A stretch of 64,000 bases of DNA from Deltaproteobacteria bacterium CG11_big_fil_rev_8_21_14_0_20_47_16 (GTDB lineage Bacteria; UBA10199; GCA-002796325; 1-14-0-20-47-16): the NCBI GenBank assembly GCA_002796325.1, contig PCXA01000001.1:1-64000 (forward strand), in the 5' to 3' direction. How positions within the stretch are numbered: position 1 is the stretch's first letter; each line of letters starts with the position of its first letter. Shown one piece after another: positions 44,022-54,341 of the stretch. The translations under genes and the position numbers were made by a program. The notes under the pieces were generated by a model, which worked only from the letters and a program-made list of their open reading frames with translations, made no database searches and was not told the origin of the DNA.

Positions 44022-45707
44022 ATGGGCCTATCCATCTTCAAATATTATCGCACTTGGTTTGTCTTGGGACTGCTGGCATTCATTGGTATTTATCTATTAT
44101 ACCCACAGCTCGAGTTAATCTTATTTTCGCTCCACACGGACGACGCATTCCCAACGCTGCATAACTACTTTGAATTTTTCAACCCAACACGCACATATAA
44201 CCAGGCACTATGGCACTCGCTTTGGCTATCGGGAACTGCCGTTGTTACAACTACCTGCTTGGGACTACCACTCGCATTCATTCTCACGCGTTTTCAATTT
44301 ACTGGGAGAACTTTCTTTTCAACGCTCGCCACACTACCCATGATTATGCCGCCATTCTTGGGTGCATATGCGTTTCACTTACTATTAGGGAAAAGTGGTG
44401 TCATCACACGCATTGTCATGCAGCTATTTAATCTACATGCAGCACCCTGGAGTATCGAAGGCGCCCAAGGCATCATTTTGGTGCAAATGATTAACTTCTT
44501 TCCCTATATTTTTCTGTCAGTGCGCGGCGCATTTGCTAACATCGACCCCTCGCTCGAAGAAGCCGCACGGGACTTGGGTGCGCGCAAACGACTGGTGATG
44601 CGCACCATCACACTTCCAATGCTTCTACCCGGCATTACTGCAGGCGCCTTGCTTGTCTTTATGAATAGCATGGCAGACTTCGGCACACCGTATGTCATGG
44701 CCCCCAACTACCCCGTGCTCTCCACCTTTATTCTGCAACAGAAGGTGTTGGGTGACTACCCTCTTGCAATGACCGCCGCAGTCATTCTGATGAGCTTTTC
44801 ATTACTATATTTTTTCCTGAACCGTTTCTATGTCAGTCGCAAACACTTTGGGAATAGTGGCAAGGGAGTCGCGGCTCGCCCCCAACCAATGGATAAGCCT
44901 TGGCAACGCTGGATGTGCACCATCATTTGCACAATCACATTTATTCTCATCTTTCTACCCACCTCTATGCTGGTCATGAGTTCGCTCACCACTACAGATC
45001 AGTGGACTACCACCATTTTTCCAACAGGATGGACGATTGACAATTACGTTCATATTTTAGCCCACGCTTACGATCCCATTGTGAACAGTTTTCTCTTGGC
45101 GGGAGCTGCAACCATCGGCAACATCCTATTTGGCATTGTTGTAGCTTATTTGATGCACAGGACATCAAAAGGCGCTCGTGGCCTACTCGATTTGACAACA
45201 ACACTACCATACGCACTACCTGGTACCGTTTTGGGTATGTCACTTTTGATCACATTTACCCAGCCCCACTGGTTTACAGGTGGTCACATTGTGGCGGGGT
45301 CTGCACTCATCCTGATTCTGTCTTATTTCACGCGCCACACCCCTTTTGTTATCCAGTCTGTAAATGCCAATTTGCAACAAATGGATCGGCACACCGAAGA
45401 AGCATCCCAGGATCTGGGCGCCTCATGGTGGTACACTTTTCAAAATGTCGTGTTTCCACTCATTGTCCCCGGTATCGTCACCGGCGCCATTATGAGTTTT
45501 GTAACATCTATTGGTGAGTTATCATCCACAATCCTCCTCTACCCCCCTTCCTGGCCCACCATCTCCATTGCCATCGTCGGCTTTATTAACGACTTTGATA
45601 TTGGCAGAGCCGCCGCTCTTGGTGTAGTCCAGTTGGCGGTTGTTGCCATGCTCATCTTTGGCGTCAATCGCCTGTTCGGCAATGCCGTCAATCAGGCGAT
45701 GGATTAA
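44022..45707 (+). CDS. ABC transporter permease, fused two-domain FbpB-type
   Basis: A 561-residue protein with about twelve membrane segments forming two homologous halves. Each half carries an EAA loop: LEEAARDLGARKRLVMRTITLPMLL and TEEASQDLGASWWYTFQNVVFPLIV. A single protein with both halves is typical of the Fe3+ (FbpB) and 2-aminoethylphosphonate importers. It starts two bases after the ATPase stop. Confidence 0.9.
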   Translation: MGLSIFKYYRTWFVLGLLAFIGIYLLYPQLELILFSLHTDDAFPTLHNYFEFFNPTRTYNQALWHSLWLSGTAVVTTTCLGLPLAFILTRFQFTGRTFFSTLATLPMIMPPFLGAYAFHLLLGKSGVITRIVMQLFNLHAAPWSIEGAQGIILVQMINFFPYIFLSVRGAFANIDPSLEEAARDLGARKRLVMRTITLPMLLPGITAGALLVFMNSMADFGTPYVMAPNYPVLSTFILQQKVLGDYPLAMTAAVILMSFSLLYFFLNRFYVSRKHFGNSGKGVAARPQPMDKPWQRWMCTIICTITFILIFLPTSMLVMSSLTTTDQWTTTIFPTGWTIDNYVHILAHAYDPIVNSFLLAGAATIGNILFGIVVAYLMHRTSKGARGLLDLTTTLPYALPGTVLGMSLLITFTQPHWFTGGHIVAGSALILILSYFTRHTPFVIQSVNANLQQMDRHTEEASQDLGASWWYTFQNVVFPLIVPGIVTGAIMSFVTSIGELSSTILLYPPSWPTISIAIVGFINDFDIGRAAALGVVQLAVVAMLIFGVNRLFGNAVNQAMD

Positions 45708-45731
45708 TTAAAATTAAGGAGAGACTTTGCC

Positions 45732-46757
45732 ATGAAGAAACTTCTCGTTGTTTTGGGGTTGCTCGTTGTTGTGGGTGTTGCTGTTGGCATTTACCGACAG
45801 TCTAACGTGTCAAAAAATGTGGTGGTCGTCTACACGCCTATGTTCGAGGGCTTCATTTCCGAAATTAACCGCCTATTCGAAGAGCAAAATCCTGGGATTA
45901 CTGTTCAAACAGTTCGTGCTAGCACCACCCTACTCGAAGATCGTATCCGCTCAGAAAAAGCAAAGCCATTAGGCGATGTTATGTTTGCGGGTGACTTAAC
46001 AACGTACCTGCAATTGAAGAAACACAACTTGATTCAACCATATGAGCTTTCCGGCAGCGCAACAATCCCAACCAACATGAAAGATCCTGATAAAACATGG
46101 TATGCCGTTTACCAATTACCTGGAATCATCTTCTATAATGACAAGCTGGTCACACCCGATCAGGCCCCCAAAGATTGGGAAGACCTCGTCAAACCTGAAT
46201 GGAAGGAAGCCATTTTAATCCGAAACCCCACCCAATCAGGAGTTGCCCGTGCCTTTTATATCGCATTAATTAAGGCCTGGGGGGAAGGTAAGGCCTTTGA
46301 CTTCTTCCAGAAGTTGAATGACCAAATGAATGGCAACTATGTAGCATCAAATGACAAGTTGTTGGGCGCTATTGTTCGTGGTGAAGCTAAGATTTCCGTC
46401 CTCAATGAAGCCGATGTTTGGATGGCCCGCAATGAAAAGAGCTATCCTCTTGCGGTTGCCTATCCATCAAGCGGCGCCTTTGTGATGCCAGAACCTGCCG
46501 CGATTATTGCAGGTGCGCCCCACCTTGATGCCGCCAAAAAGTACGTGGAATTTTTGCACACTGTTCCTGCCATGGAATTTGCTGCTAACAAATATTATAA
46601 ACGCCCGGCACGCACTGACTATCCAAAGGATAAGCTTCCAGAAGAAATTCGCTCTCCGCTTAAAGCCCTACCAGTAGACTGGCTAAGCGTTGGTGATCAA
46701 GGCACTGTCTGGCTTCAGAAGTGGAGCGAAGACGTCTGGCATAAGAAAGCATCTTAA
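45732..46757 (+). CDS. ABC transporter substrate-binding protein (FbpA-like family)
   Basis: A 341-residue periplasmic protein with a strong AAGGAGAG upstream and an N-terminal signal or anchor (residues 3-22). VVVYTPMFEGFI and DVMFAGDLTTYL belong to the Fe3+/thiamine/2-AEP-binding protein group. Ligand residues cannot be read confidently. Gene order ATPase-permease-binding protein is the reverse of typical fbpABC. Iron (near ftnA) is a plausible ligand. Confidence 0.85.
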   Translation: MKKLLVVLGLLVVVGVAVGIYRQSNVSKNVVVVYTPMFEGFISEINRLFEEQNPGITVQTVRASTTLLEDRIRSEKAKPLGDVMFAGDLTTYLQLKKHNLIQPYELSGSATIPTNMKDPDKTWYAVYQLPGIIFYNDKLVTPDQAPKDWEDLVKPEWKEAILIRNPTQSGVARAFYIALIKAWGEGKAFDFFQKLNDQMNGNYVASNDKLLGAIVRGEAKISVLNEADVWMARNEKSYPLAVAYPSSGAFVMPEPAAIIAGAPHLDAAKKYVEFLHTVPAMEFAANKYYKRPARTDYPKDKLPEEIRSPLKALPVDWLSVGDQGTVWLQKWSEDVWHKKAS

Positions 46758-46780
46758 TACTTTAAGTCGCTACAAAACAA

Positions 46781-46812
46781 AAACCCCCTGCCTCGTAAGA
46801 GACAGGGGGTTT
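46781..46812 (+). terminator. Rho-independent terminator of the ABC operon
   Basis: AAACCCCCTG pairs with CAGGGGGTTT around a 12-base loop. It lies 24 bases after the binding-protein stop, and a weak T-run follows. An inverted repeat element follows immediately. Confidence 0.75.
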
Positions 46813-46822
46813 ATAGCTTTTT

Positions 46823-46929
46823 GAAAACGCGCCAGATGCAAGACACCCGCTGAGGCCCGACTGAGGCGTACTAAGTACGTACGCCGCAGGGAGCGGCCGA
46901 TGCGGGAAACGCCGCAGGTGGCCGTTTTC
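46823..46929. repeat. Imperfect inverted repeat, 107 bp (REP-like)
   Basis: Outer ends GAAAACG and CGTTTTC, then GCCA-NTGC, GGCC and GGCGTAC match in opposite arms around a centre GTACTAAGTAC. The arms are about 52 bases each with several mismatches. It is the only such element in the window, and lies between the convergent ABC operon and groEL. Elements with GAAAACG ends of this kind are known as dispersed repeats in deltaproteobacterial genomes (from memory). Confidence 0.65.
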
Positions 46930-46941
46930 GGAAAGCGGTCA

Positions 46942-48603
<1,662 letters not shown>

Positions 48604-48609
48604 TTAATG

Positions 48610-48945
48610 TTAGTTCAATACGCCCAAAATATCGTCTTCGCGAACGATGAGGAACTCTTCGCCATCGAACTTGATTTCGCTACCGGAATACTTGCTGAAG
48701 AGGACCTTATCGCCCACCTTCACATCGAGTGGCTTGGTTGTGCCATTTTCGAATGTTTTGCCATTTCCAACCGCAACCACCTTACCCTGTTGGGGCTTTT
48801 CCTTGGCGGAATCGGGGATATACAGACCACCCGCAGTCTTTTCTTCACCATCTAAACGTTGAACCAAAACACGGTCGCCCAGTGGACGGACCTTCTTGGC
48901 GTCGGTCGAACAGTTTGTGTCGCCGCCGCAGCATGATGCACCCAT
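48610..48945 (-). CDS. groES: Co-chaperonin GroES with Cys-rich N-terminal extension
   Basis: A 111-residue protein. From about residue 19 it is ordinary GroES ([47 protein letters not shown]). It starts with [12 protein letters not shown], 18 residues not found in normal GroES and containing three Cys. The start is firm: a perfect AGGAGG lies before ATG 48945 and no other start codon occurs at the normal position. The extension might bind metal or react to oxidants; unknown. Confidence 0.95.
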   Translation of the reverse strand: MGASCCGGDTNCSTDAKKVRPLGDRVLVQRLDGEEKTAGGLYIPDSAKEKPQQGKVVAVGNGKTFENGTTKPLDVKVGDKVLFSKYSGSEIKFDGEEFLIVREDDILGVLN

Positions 48946-48980
48946 GTATTACCTCCTTGAAATTGAATGGTTTTTTCAAA

Positions 48981-49007
48981 TTAGCACTCTCCCTGCGAGA
49001 CTGCCAA
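48981..49007 (-). promoter_or_regulatory. CIRCE operator (HrcA-binding) of groESL
   Basis: TTAGCACTC (48981-48989), a 9-base spacer, then GACTGCCAA (48999-49007). One half-site is perfect and the other matches 7 of 9 to GAGTGCTAA. It lies just downstream of the predicted start of transcription and upstream of the groES RBS, so HrcA would repress groESL in the absence of heat stress. hrcA is not in the window. Confidence 0.9.
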
Positions 49008-49024
49008 CTTAAGAGTCGGGGCCC

Positions 49025-49052
49025 TATATAGGCCCCATTCGCGGGATGTCAA
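49025..49052 (-). promoter_or_regulatory. Sigma-70-type promoter of groESL
   Basis: Minus-strand -35 TTGACA (49047-49052) and -10 TATATA (49025-49030) with a 16-base spacer. Predicted transcription starts near 49018, just before the CIRCE element. Confidence 0.8.
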
Positions 49053-49084
49053 GGGGCCCCTGTGGAAAAACTGATGAATCGGGA

Positions 49085-51019
49085 TTAATTTAACGGGAAC
49101 CGGAAGAGAGGTGTCTTATCGTATACACCATCGCTAATCTCTTCAAAGACCTGTTCAAAGTCGTCGATAGCCAATGGACGGTTGAAACGGCTCGGGTCCA
49201 ACACAACCCCTGCTTGATGGAGCTTAGATTGCAGGGACTGCCACTTGGGATTAAAGGACACCTGTGTCAGCAATACACCCAAAGCCATACCAACGCGCCG
49301 CTCATCCACATCTTTCGACAAAAGTAGTTTTTGCATGGTTGAAGCAAGTTGTTCAAAAAACGCCTTGTCCAAGTTTTTCGCAGTAGCATAGCGACTACTG
49401 AGCTGTGCCCAGGTTGCAGTGCTTAAGTCCATATATGGTGGAACCAAAAAGTTGCGCTGGGTCAGCGGTTTGCTCAAAACTGTTTCACGAACACCTTCTT
49501 CACCTTGCTGCGCAGCCTTTTGTAGGGCCCGATCCGCTTCATTCACCGCAACATCTTCACCATCAAACGGACTAAAGAATTGGTTAATGAAACCAATCAA
49601 CCCCATGAATATCAACTGCGCACCAAAGATGGCGCGGGCACTATTTCCTTTAGCACACAGGTAGAGGTAATGATCAAACAGAGCAATTGACGTTACATTG
49701 CGAACATTGGTCATGGCCATCGATTCTGAAATATTCGAATTTTCAAATGGCGAAAGGGATGCAATCGCCTGGGTCCCATTACGATAGACCGTAGCAAATA
49801 TTGCATAGAGTGCGTACGTCCGAAAGCTGGGCATGTAATGGGGTGCAAGCACTTGACTGACTTGTTTACCCAGTAACCACTGGGCACCATGCCAGAGCTG
49901 TGCCACCGCCCAGTTGCCATAATCAGATGCGTGAACGGCCTGTGAAAAACGCGCTGTTCCCCATTTCATCCACCATTCGCGAAAGCCAATACGACCAATG
50001 CCTTCAAGCGAAAACCGGCCAATAGTAATCCGCGGTACATTGCTCAAAATACCCACGAGTGGATAAAAGAAGGTGCTTGTGAATCCGAAAAATCCGGCGG
50101 TGCGTGTGGCACGATCAATATCCACACTTGCCAAATCCACATCGTTTGCTGTCATTTGATGTTCAAAAAAGGCCAAATTTCCAAGTGCTGACATAGCATG
50201 AATTGCACCAAACGATGGAAGCTGAGCAAGGAACTTTGTAACAAACTCTGGACCCAACTTGGCAGCCAAGGGTCCGCCCACAAAACGACTTGCTAGTGCA
50301 ATTGCCATCGTACCCGTTGTCGTTTCAGCAGCCATCACTTGATGCGCACCCAGAATCGTTCGAGCGGCTACAGCTTCTCCAAAGAGGGGCTCATAAACAT
50401 AATCATACAGAATCGGACCATGGTCTTTGCTTCCCGTTGCCATGCGACGGCCGATTTCGGCGGAGGTTAATACCGTTGAGGCATAAATATACCAACGGTA
50501 CAGCGTACCTGCTCCTTGCACCCAAGGATTTTGACCCACTTGCGTGGCAACGTCTTTAGCTCTAGCCGCTGCATCACGCGCAGCTTTCAACAATTCACGC
50601 CACTTGGGATCTTGACCGGGTGGTGGTGGCTCACCTGCACCACCATCAATGCGTCTTAACGGAGCAGTTACAGGTTGTGTTGGCAGCACAGATGGCGCTT
50701 CAATATGCACAATCGGCGGCGCCCAAGGCTGAATCGCACCAATATCCAAATCCAAACCACCGGCTTCGGTGATGGGGAGTGGCGGTGTATCCGTATCATA
50801 ACGCCACATGGTCGGTGCACGACCAATCACGGGTGCCATGATCCACGGCAGGGCTTTGACGGCCATTTCGGCCGTTGCTGCGCTGGCAGTTTCGGCAAGC
50901 GTGCCCAAACCTTCTGCCAGCCCTTTACGCCTGGCAATCGCGACCGCAGCAGCACCGGTACCTGCGGCACCAGCGGCTATCAGTTCATACGCACCAATTG
51001 CAATTAGTGGGGCTACCAT
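49085..51019 (-). CDS. Large unknown protein downstream of an S-box riboswitch
   Basis: I use ATG 51019 (MVAPLIAIGAYELIAAG), 644 residues; GTG 51052 in the same frame would add 11. The N-terminal 80 residues are Ala/Gly-rich and hydrophobic. A Pro-rich stretch (about residues 105-140) follows, then a long region with several weak membrane-like segments (for example AIFGAQLIFMGLIGFINQFF) and a charged C-terminal domain. No known domain recognised. Its only strong context is the SAM-I riboswitch, which would tie expression to SAM or methionine status. Confidence 0.6.
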   Translation of the reverse strand: MVAPLIAIGAYELIAAGAAGTGAAAVAIARRKGLAEGLGTLAETASAATAEMAVKALPWIMAPVIGRAPTMWRYDTDTPPLPITEAGGLDLDIGAIQPWAPPIVHIEAPSVLPTQPVTAPLRRIDGGAGEPPPPGQDPKWRELLKAARDAAARAKDVATQVGQNPWVQGAGTLYRWYIYASTVLTSAEIGRRMATGSKDHGPILYDYVYEPLFGEAVAARTILGAHQVMAAETTTGTMAIALASRFVGGPLAAKLGPEFVTKFLAQLPSFGAIHAMSALGNLAFFEHQMTANDVDLASVDIDRATRTAGFFGFTSTFFYPLVGILSNVPRITIGRFSLEGIGRIGFREWWMKWGTARFSQAVHASDYGNWAVAQLWHGAQWLLGKQVSQVLAPHYMPSFRTYALYAIFATVYRNGTQAIASLSPFENSNISESMAMTNVRNVTSIALFDHYLYLCAKGNSARAIFGAQLIFMGLIGFINQFFSPFDGEDVAVNEADRALQKAAQQGEEGVRETVLSKPLTQRNFLVPPYMDLSTATWAQLSSRYATAKNLDKAFFEQLASTMQKLLLSKDVDERRVGMALGVLLTQVSFNPKWQSLQSKLHQAGVVLDPSRFNRPLAIDDFEQVFEEISDGVYDKTPLFRFPLN

Positions 51020-51128
51020 TCCTAAAAATACTCCGCCGTTATACGACAGCACATTTCCAGAAACGACGACACACCGCCCATAGTAATTGGGTTGGTTCTT
51101 TCAGTTAAATAGTTTGGGAATAACGACC

Positions 51129-51270
51129 GCACTATATCTGCCCTGGCATTTCAGCCAGGCGGGAATTAGCACCTACACGATGTGTGTCGCGAGGTTGCTG
51201 TAGTTTTCGGGCCCGTCCCTAGAGCGCCACCCTTGTCGGGATGCGCTCAGCTACTCTGGATAATTGCACT
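51129..51270 (-). promoter_or_regulatory. SAM-I (S-box) riboswitch, variant with extra hairpin
   Basis: Read on the minus strand, all S-box parts are present. P1 pairs 51258-51270 with 51129-51138. The 5' side has TTATCCAGAGTAGCTGAG. P2a GTAG/CTAC encloses GGGACGGGCCCGAAAA. CAGCAACC, P3 (ACAC/GTGT) and the core GGTGCTAATTCC follow, then P4 (CCTGGC/GCCAGG). The pseudoknot is also kept: loop CGGG of P2 pairs with CCCG after the core. A 27-base hairpin (51222-51248, stem GAGCGC/GCGCTC) replaces the short strand of the usual K-turn. It should bind S-adenosylmethionine. Confidence 0.88.
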
Positions 51271-51307
51271 GCCGTTGTGAAAGATCGGATTACTTAGAAC
51301 GACGCCC

Positions 51308-51336
51308 CTTCTAGAGGGGCGTGGTCCCGGTGTCAA
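51308..51336 (-). promoter_or_regulatory. Candidate sigma-70 promoter for the riboswitch unit
   Basis: Minus-strand TTGACA (51331-51336), 17-base spacer, TAGAAG (51308-51313; 4 of 6 to TATAAT). A start near 51300 would place the riboswitch about 30 bases into the transcript. A GC-rich inverted repeat (ACGCCCC/GGGGCGT) overlaps the promoter and may double as a hairpin after the upstream gene, but it has no T-run. Confidence 0.5.
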
Positions 51337-51345
51337 GACTGTTAT

Positions 51346-53334
51346 CTAATATTTGGTGTTACCTAAAAAGATGCCCTTAAGGGCGGTGCAGTCAGCCCCA
51401 TCACTTTCATACAGAAGGTTGTAGGGATCAAAAAGTGGGTGGCCGGGGCAAACAGGCTTGTTACTATTTTGGTCAAATTTGGCACCAACCCAGGTAAATG
51501 AGTTACAGCTCTGCAGATCGTAAGCCATATTTTGTTGAGCACACGTATTATTATCTAGAAAATCTACAGATCCTGGAGAATATAGCCATCCAATAAGACC
51601 GCCTTTAACCACACCGGACTTTGGCTCTGCAGTCAAATCAAAGCCCAACCAATTCGGAGTGTCGATTGATGGCCCGCTTATTTTTGTCTTTGGCTTTTTA
51701 CTAAATGGGTATTGATCAAACACAAAGTAGCCCTGAAAGGGCACTTTCTTCGATTCTTTTAAGATATAGGCGTAATCAATCGTGTCATTTTTGACAGTTG
51801 CGTTCATTGAATAGAGATTTCCGATTGGATCCGATGACCTTGGAAGACTCACTTTAAGTGTGTGCGCACCACCCGACTCGCTATTTCCAACTGATACCAT
51901 ACATACTGCTGTATCTTTAGGCCCAAATTTTACAGCTGAAAATGGGGCTGGTAGCGCTTTTACGGGATCTAAGATCAGGTCTAGGCATGGATTAAAATAA
52001 CTGTGCACAACAATTCCATTGGCCAAATGAATATCTATTTGAATACCCTTAACATGGAGTGGGCTTGTTCCAGAAACTTCCAGCCGGACATATCTAAATT
52101 TATCTAAATCATCATTACCCAGCTGATTAAATTCCCCAAATGGATATTCACCGTAATTATTCATCATTGTTCCAGATGCAACATAGTGAAATGAATTTTC
52201 ATAATCATCAAACGAACCTGGCTTGTCTGAAAACACAAAGCTCACTTTATTGTTGTACTGTCCATTGGGCGGATTTGGTGGAAGATCGGTATGAAGTCTC
52301 ACAATAACAGAACCTACTTGGCTCTTGCCACAAACCTTGGCTGAGCTTCCCACAATAACATTAATGCCTTTACCTAAAAGCTTGCCCACCTGACTTGCAT
52401 CAACATTATTACAACGCAAATTTATGTTAAATCCAAACTCCTTCTGTTTAACAATGTTGGGATTATCAATAAGCGGCGTAATATCAGTAATATAATTGCT
52501 CTCGAGCAATATATTCTTTAGACTCTTTAGCGTTTTGAGTGGTGATAAATCCGAAATGTGGTTCGCATTCAGCGCCAACCCCTCGAGTTGACTTAATTGT
52601 CCCAGCTCATCGATAGAAACAATACGATTTCTGGACAGATTTAATGTTTTCAAATTCGGGAAACAGTGTAACCCAGCCAAATTGACAATTCCCATATCCG
52701 ATGCATTTAAAACTTTAAGGCCAAGAGCCTCTTGCACTGTAATCCCTTTATTAGGATCTTTTTTTAAACTCTTTAAAACCGCTTCACGTAAATCCTTATC
52801 GATAAACACTTGTCCCACATCGCCATCTTGAACACATTGATCCGGCAATTTATCTATTACTTCGCCTGCCTTGTCTGGGGTCTTTGAACCACCAAAGGGA
52901 TTTCCCATCCCGCTAAACATTTGCTGCATGGCTCCCGCTGCAGAACTCATTGCAGAATTCATCGAGCTAATCGCTGCTGCTACACTGTTTGCTGCAGCGG
53001 CCATTGAGTTTGAAGTTTCAGAGATTGCCGCTGCTGCTGATGCTCCCACTTCTTGAAATATGGCCTGACAATCATCAGTCATTGGTAGGCCCGCATTAAC
53101 ATCCTCAGCGCATTTCTTTAGCTTGGCTTCTTGATCCTTGTTACCTTCATCATCTTTACCGTTAGAACCAAGTGTTCCCGAAAAACCGAGATTGCCGGGG
53201 GATTCTGAGCCAGGATTTTTAAAATCGAAGTTCGTCTTAGAGTCATCCTGAACGGCCTGGTCATAATTTCCTTCACTACACGCCACCGCGAATACGGCCA
53301 AGATAACTGCCACTACTGTCATTTTTAGCTTCAT
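51346..53334 (-). CDS. Lipoprotein with internalin-type leucine-rich repeats
   Basis: A 662-residue lipoprotein (lipobox AVAC). A low-complexity Ala/Ser region (about residues 95-150) leads to about five LRR units of 21-22 residues (about residues 190-320): NLKTLNLSRNRIVSIDELGQ, LEGLALNANHISDLSPLKT and similar. The C-terminal half is beta-rich, with no recognised domain. LRRs of this type mediate protein binding on the surface. Upstream, 53335-53570 holds no clear gene, only a hairpin at 53410-53438. Confidence 0.75.
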   Translation of the reverse strand: MKLKMTVVAVILAVFAVACSEGNYDQAVQDDSKTNFDFKNPGSESPGNLGFSGTLGSNGKDDEGNKDQEAKLKKCAEDVNAGLPMTDDCQAIFQEVGASAAAAISETSNSMAAAANSVAAAISSMNSAMSSAAGAMQQMFSGMGNPFGGSKTPDKAGEVIDKLPDQCVQDGDVGQVFIDKDLREAVLKSLKKDPNKGITVQEALGLKVLNASDMGIVNLAGLHCFPNLKTLNLSRNRIVSIDELGQLSQLEGLALNANHISDLSPLKTLKSLKNILLESNYITDITPLIDNPNIVKQKEFGFNINLRCNNVDASQVGKLLGKGINVIVGSSAKVCGKSQVGSVIVRLHTDLPPNPPNGQYNNKVSFVFSDKPGSFDDYENSFHYVASGTMMNNYGEYPFGEFNQLGNDDLDKFRYVRLEVSGTSPLHVKGIQIDIHLANGIVVHSYFNPCLDLILDPVKALPAPFSAVKFGPKDTAVCMVSVGNSESGGAHTLKVSLPRSSDPIGNLYSMNATVKNDTIDYAYILKESKKVPFQGYFVFDQYPFSKKPKTKISGPSIDTPNWLGFDLTAEPKSGVVKGGLIGWLYSPGSVDFLDNNTCAQQNMAYDLQSCNSFTWVGAKFDQNSNKPVCPGHPLFDPYNLLYESDGADCTALKGIFLGNTKY

Positions 53335-53570
53335 CGCCTCACTCCTTGGTTACAAAACCCCAGGGTTTCTAAGAGCAAAGGCCATGCCAAGATTCGAGCC
53401 AAAATTAAGGCTCAGCACCACTAAAACTGGCACCTGAGCACCTCCTGATACCCTTCTGTGGTAATTCAATATTGATACCGTCATCTTTTTGGCGAGTTGA
53501 CTCCTCAGAAAAGGGTTGTGCCTCAGTCTCAGTCCGCTATGGAGTATCACCTGCAAATTAAGGAGGATCC

Positions 53571-54341
53571 ATGCAAAAGCGTCATTTAATTCAATTTCCA
53601 CAGAACTGGTCCGATGATCTCAATCAAAACGAAACCTATTTTTATCTAATCCAGGGTAATGAAAGGCAGAAGATCCGCTTTCATGACTATGACGCCATTT
53701 ATAAGATTCCCGGGCTCTACGAGCAGCTTTTTTATGATCGATTAAAATGCCAATCTCCCAATAAAGTCTCAGAAATTTTAAGGGCCGCTGTTGCTCAAAC
53801 TCAAGAAGCCTTTACTGAACTTCGCGTTTTGGACTTGGGTGCCGGAAACGGCATGATGGGCGAGGCCATGAAGAAATTTGGTGTCGCACGCCTCGTTGGT
53901 GCTGATATTATTCCAGAAGCTGAAACTTCATTGCAACGAGATCGGCCTGGTATGTATGATGCCTATTATGTTGCCGACTTTTGCAATTTAAATAAGCAAA
54001 CGGAAGACGACATTGCATCGTGGTCACTTAACTGTCTTACAACCGTTGCAGCACTCGGCTTTGGAGATATTCCCCCCTCCGCTTTTTTTAAGGCCTTTAA
54101 CTTGATTCAAGATCAAGGTTGGGTTGCATTCAACATTAAGGAAACATTTTTGGACAATCAGGATCAATCCGGATTTTCACGTGCCATTCGTGAATTAATT
54201 TTCTCAGATTATTTAAATTTGTACCATATGGAACGTTATCGTCACCGATTGTCAATCGAAGGAAAGCCCTTGTATTATTTTGCGGTTGCGGGACGAAAAA
54301 ACAATGATGTTGGACCCGATTTTTTAAAACAACTTGCGTAA
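53571..54341 (+). CDS. Class I SAM-dependent methyltransferase
   Basis: A 256-residue enzyme with AAGGAGG at ideal distance. SAM motif I is RVLDLGAGNGMMGEA, followed by the acidic post-I residue in LVGADIIPEA. No target-recognition domain is evident, and the N-terminal 75 residues are unique. Acceptor unknown. Its last 18 bases overlap the convergent gene. Confidence 0.75.
   Translation: MQKRHLIQFPQNWSDDLNQNETYFYLIQGNERQKIRFHDYDAIYKIPGLYEQLFYDRLKCQSPNKVSEILRAAVAQTQEAFTELRVLDLGAGNGMMGEAMKKFGVARLVGADIIPEAETSLQRDRPGMYDAYYVADFCNLNKQTEDDIASWSLNCLTTVAALGFGDIPPSAFFKAFNLIQDQGWVAFNIKETFLDNQDQSGFSRAIRELIFSDYLNLYHMERYRHRLSIEGKPLYYFAVAGRKNNDVGPDFLKQLA

Noticed and set aside
51301-51321. ACGCCCC/GGGGCGT hairpin as a rho-independent terminator of the LRR gene
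   Set aside because: No T-run follows on either strand, and it overlaps a candidate promoter.
53350-53601. 83-residue minus-strand frame upstream of the LRR lipoprotein
   Set aside because: No ribosome site or family match; it runs through the divergent promoter region and the RBS of the methyltransferase gene.
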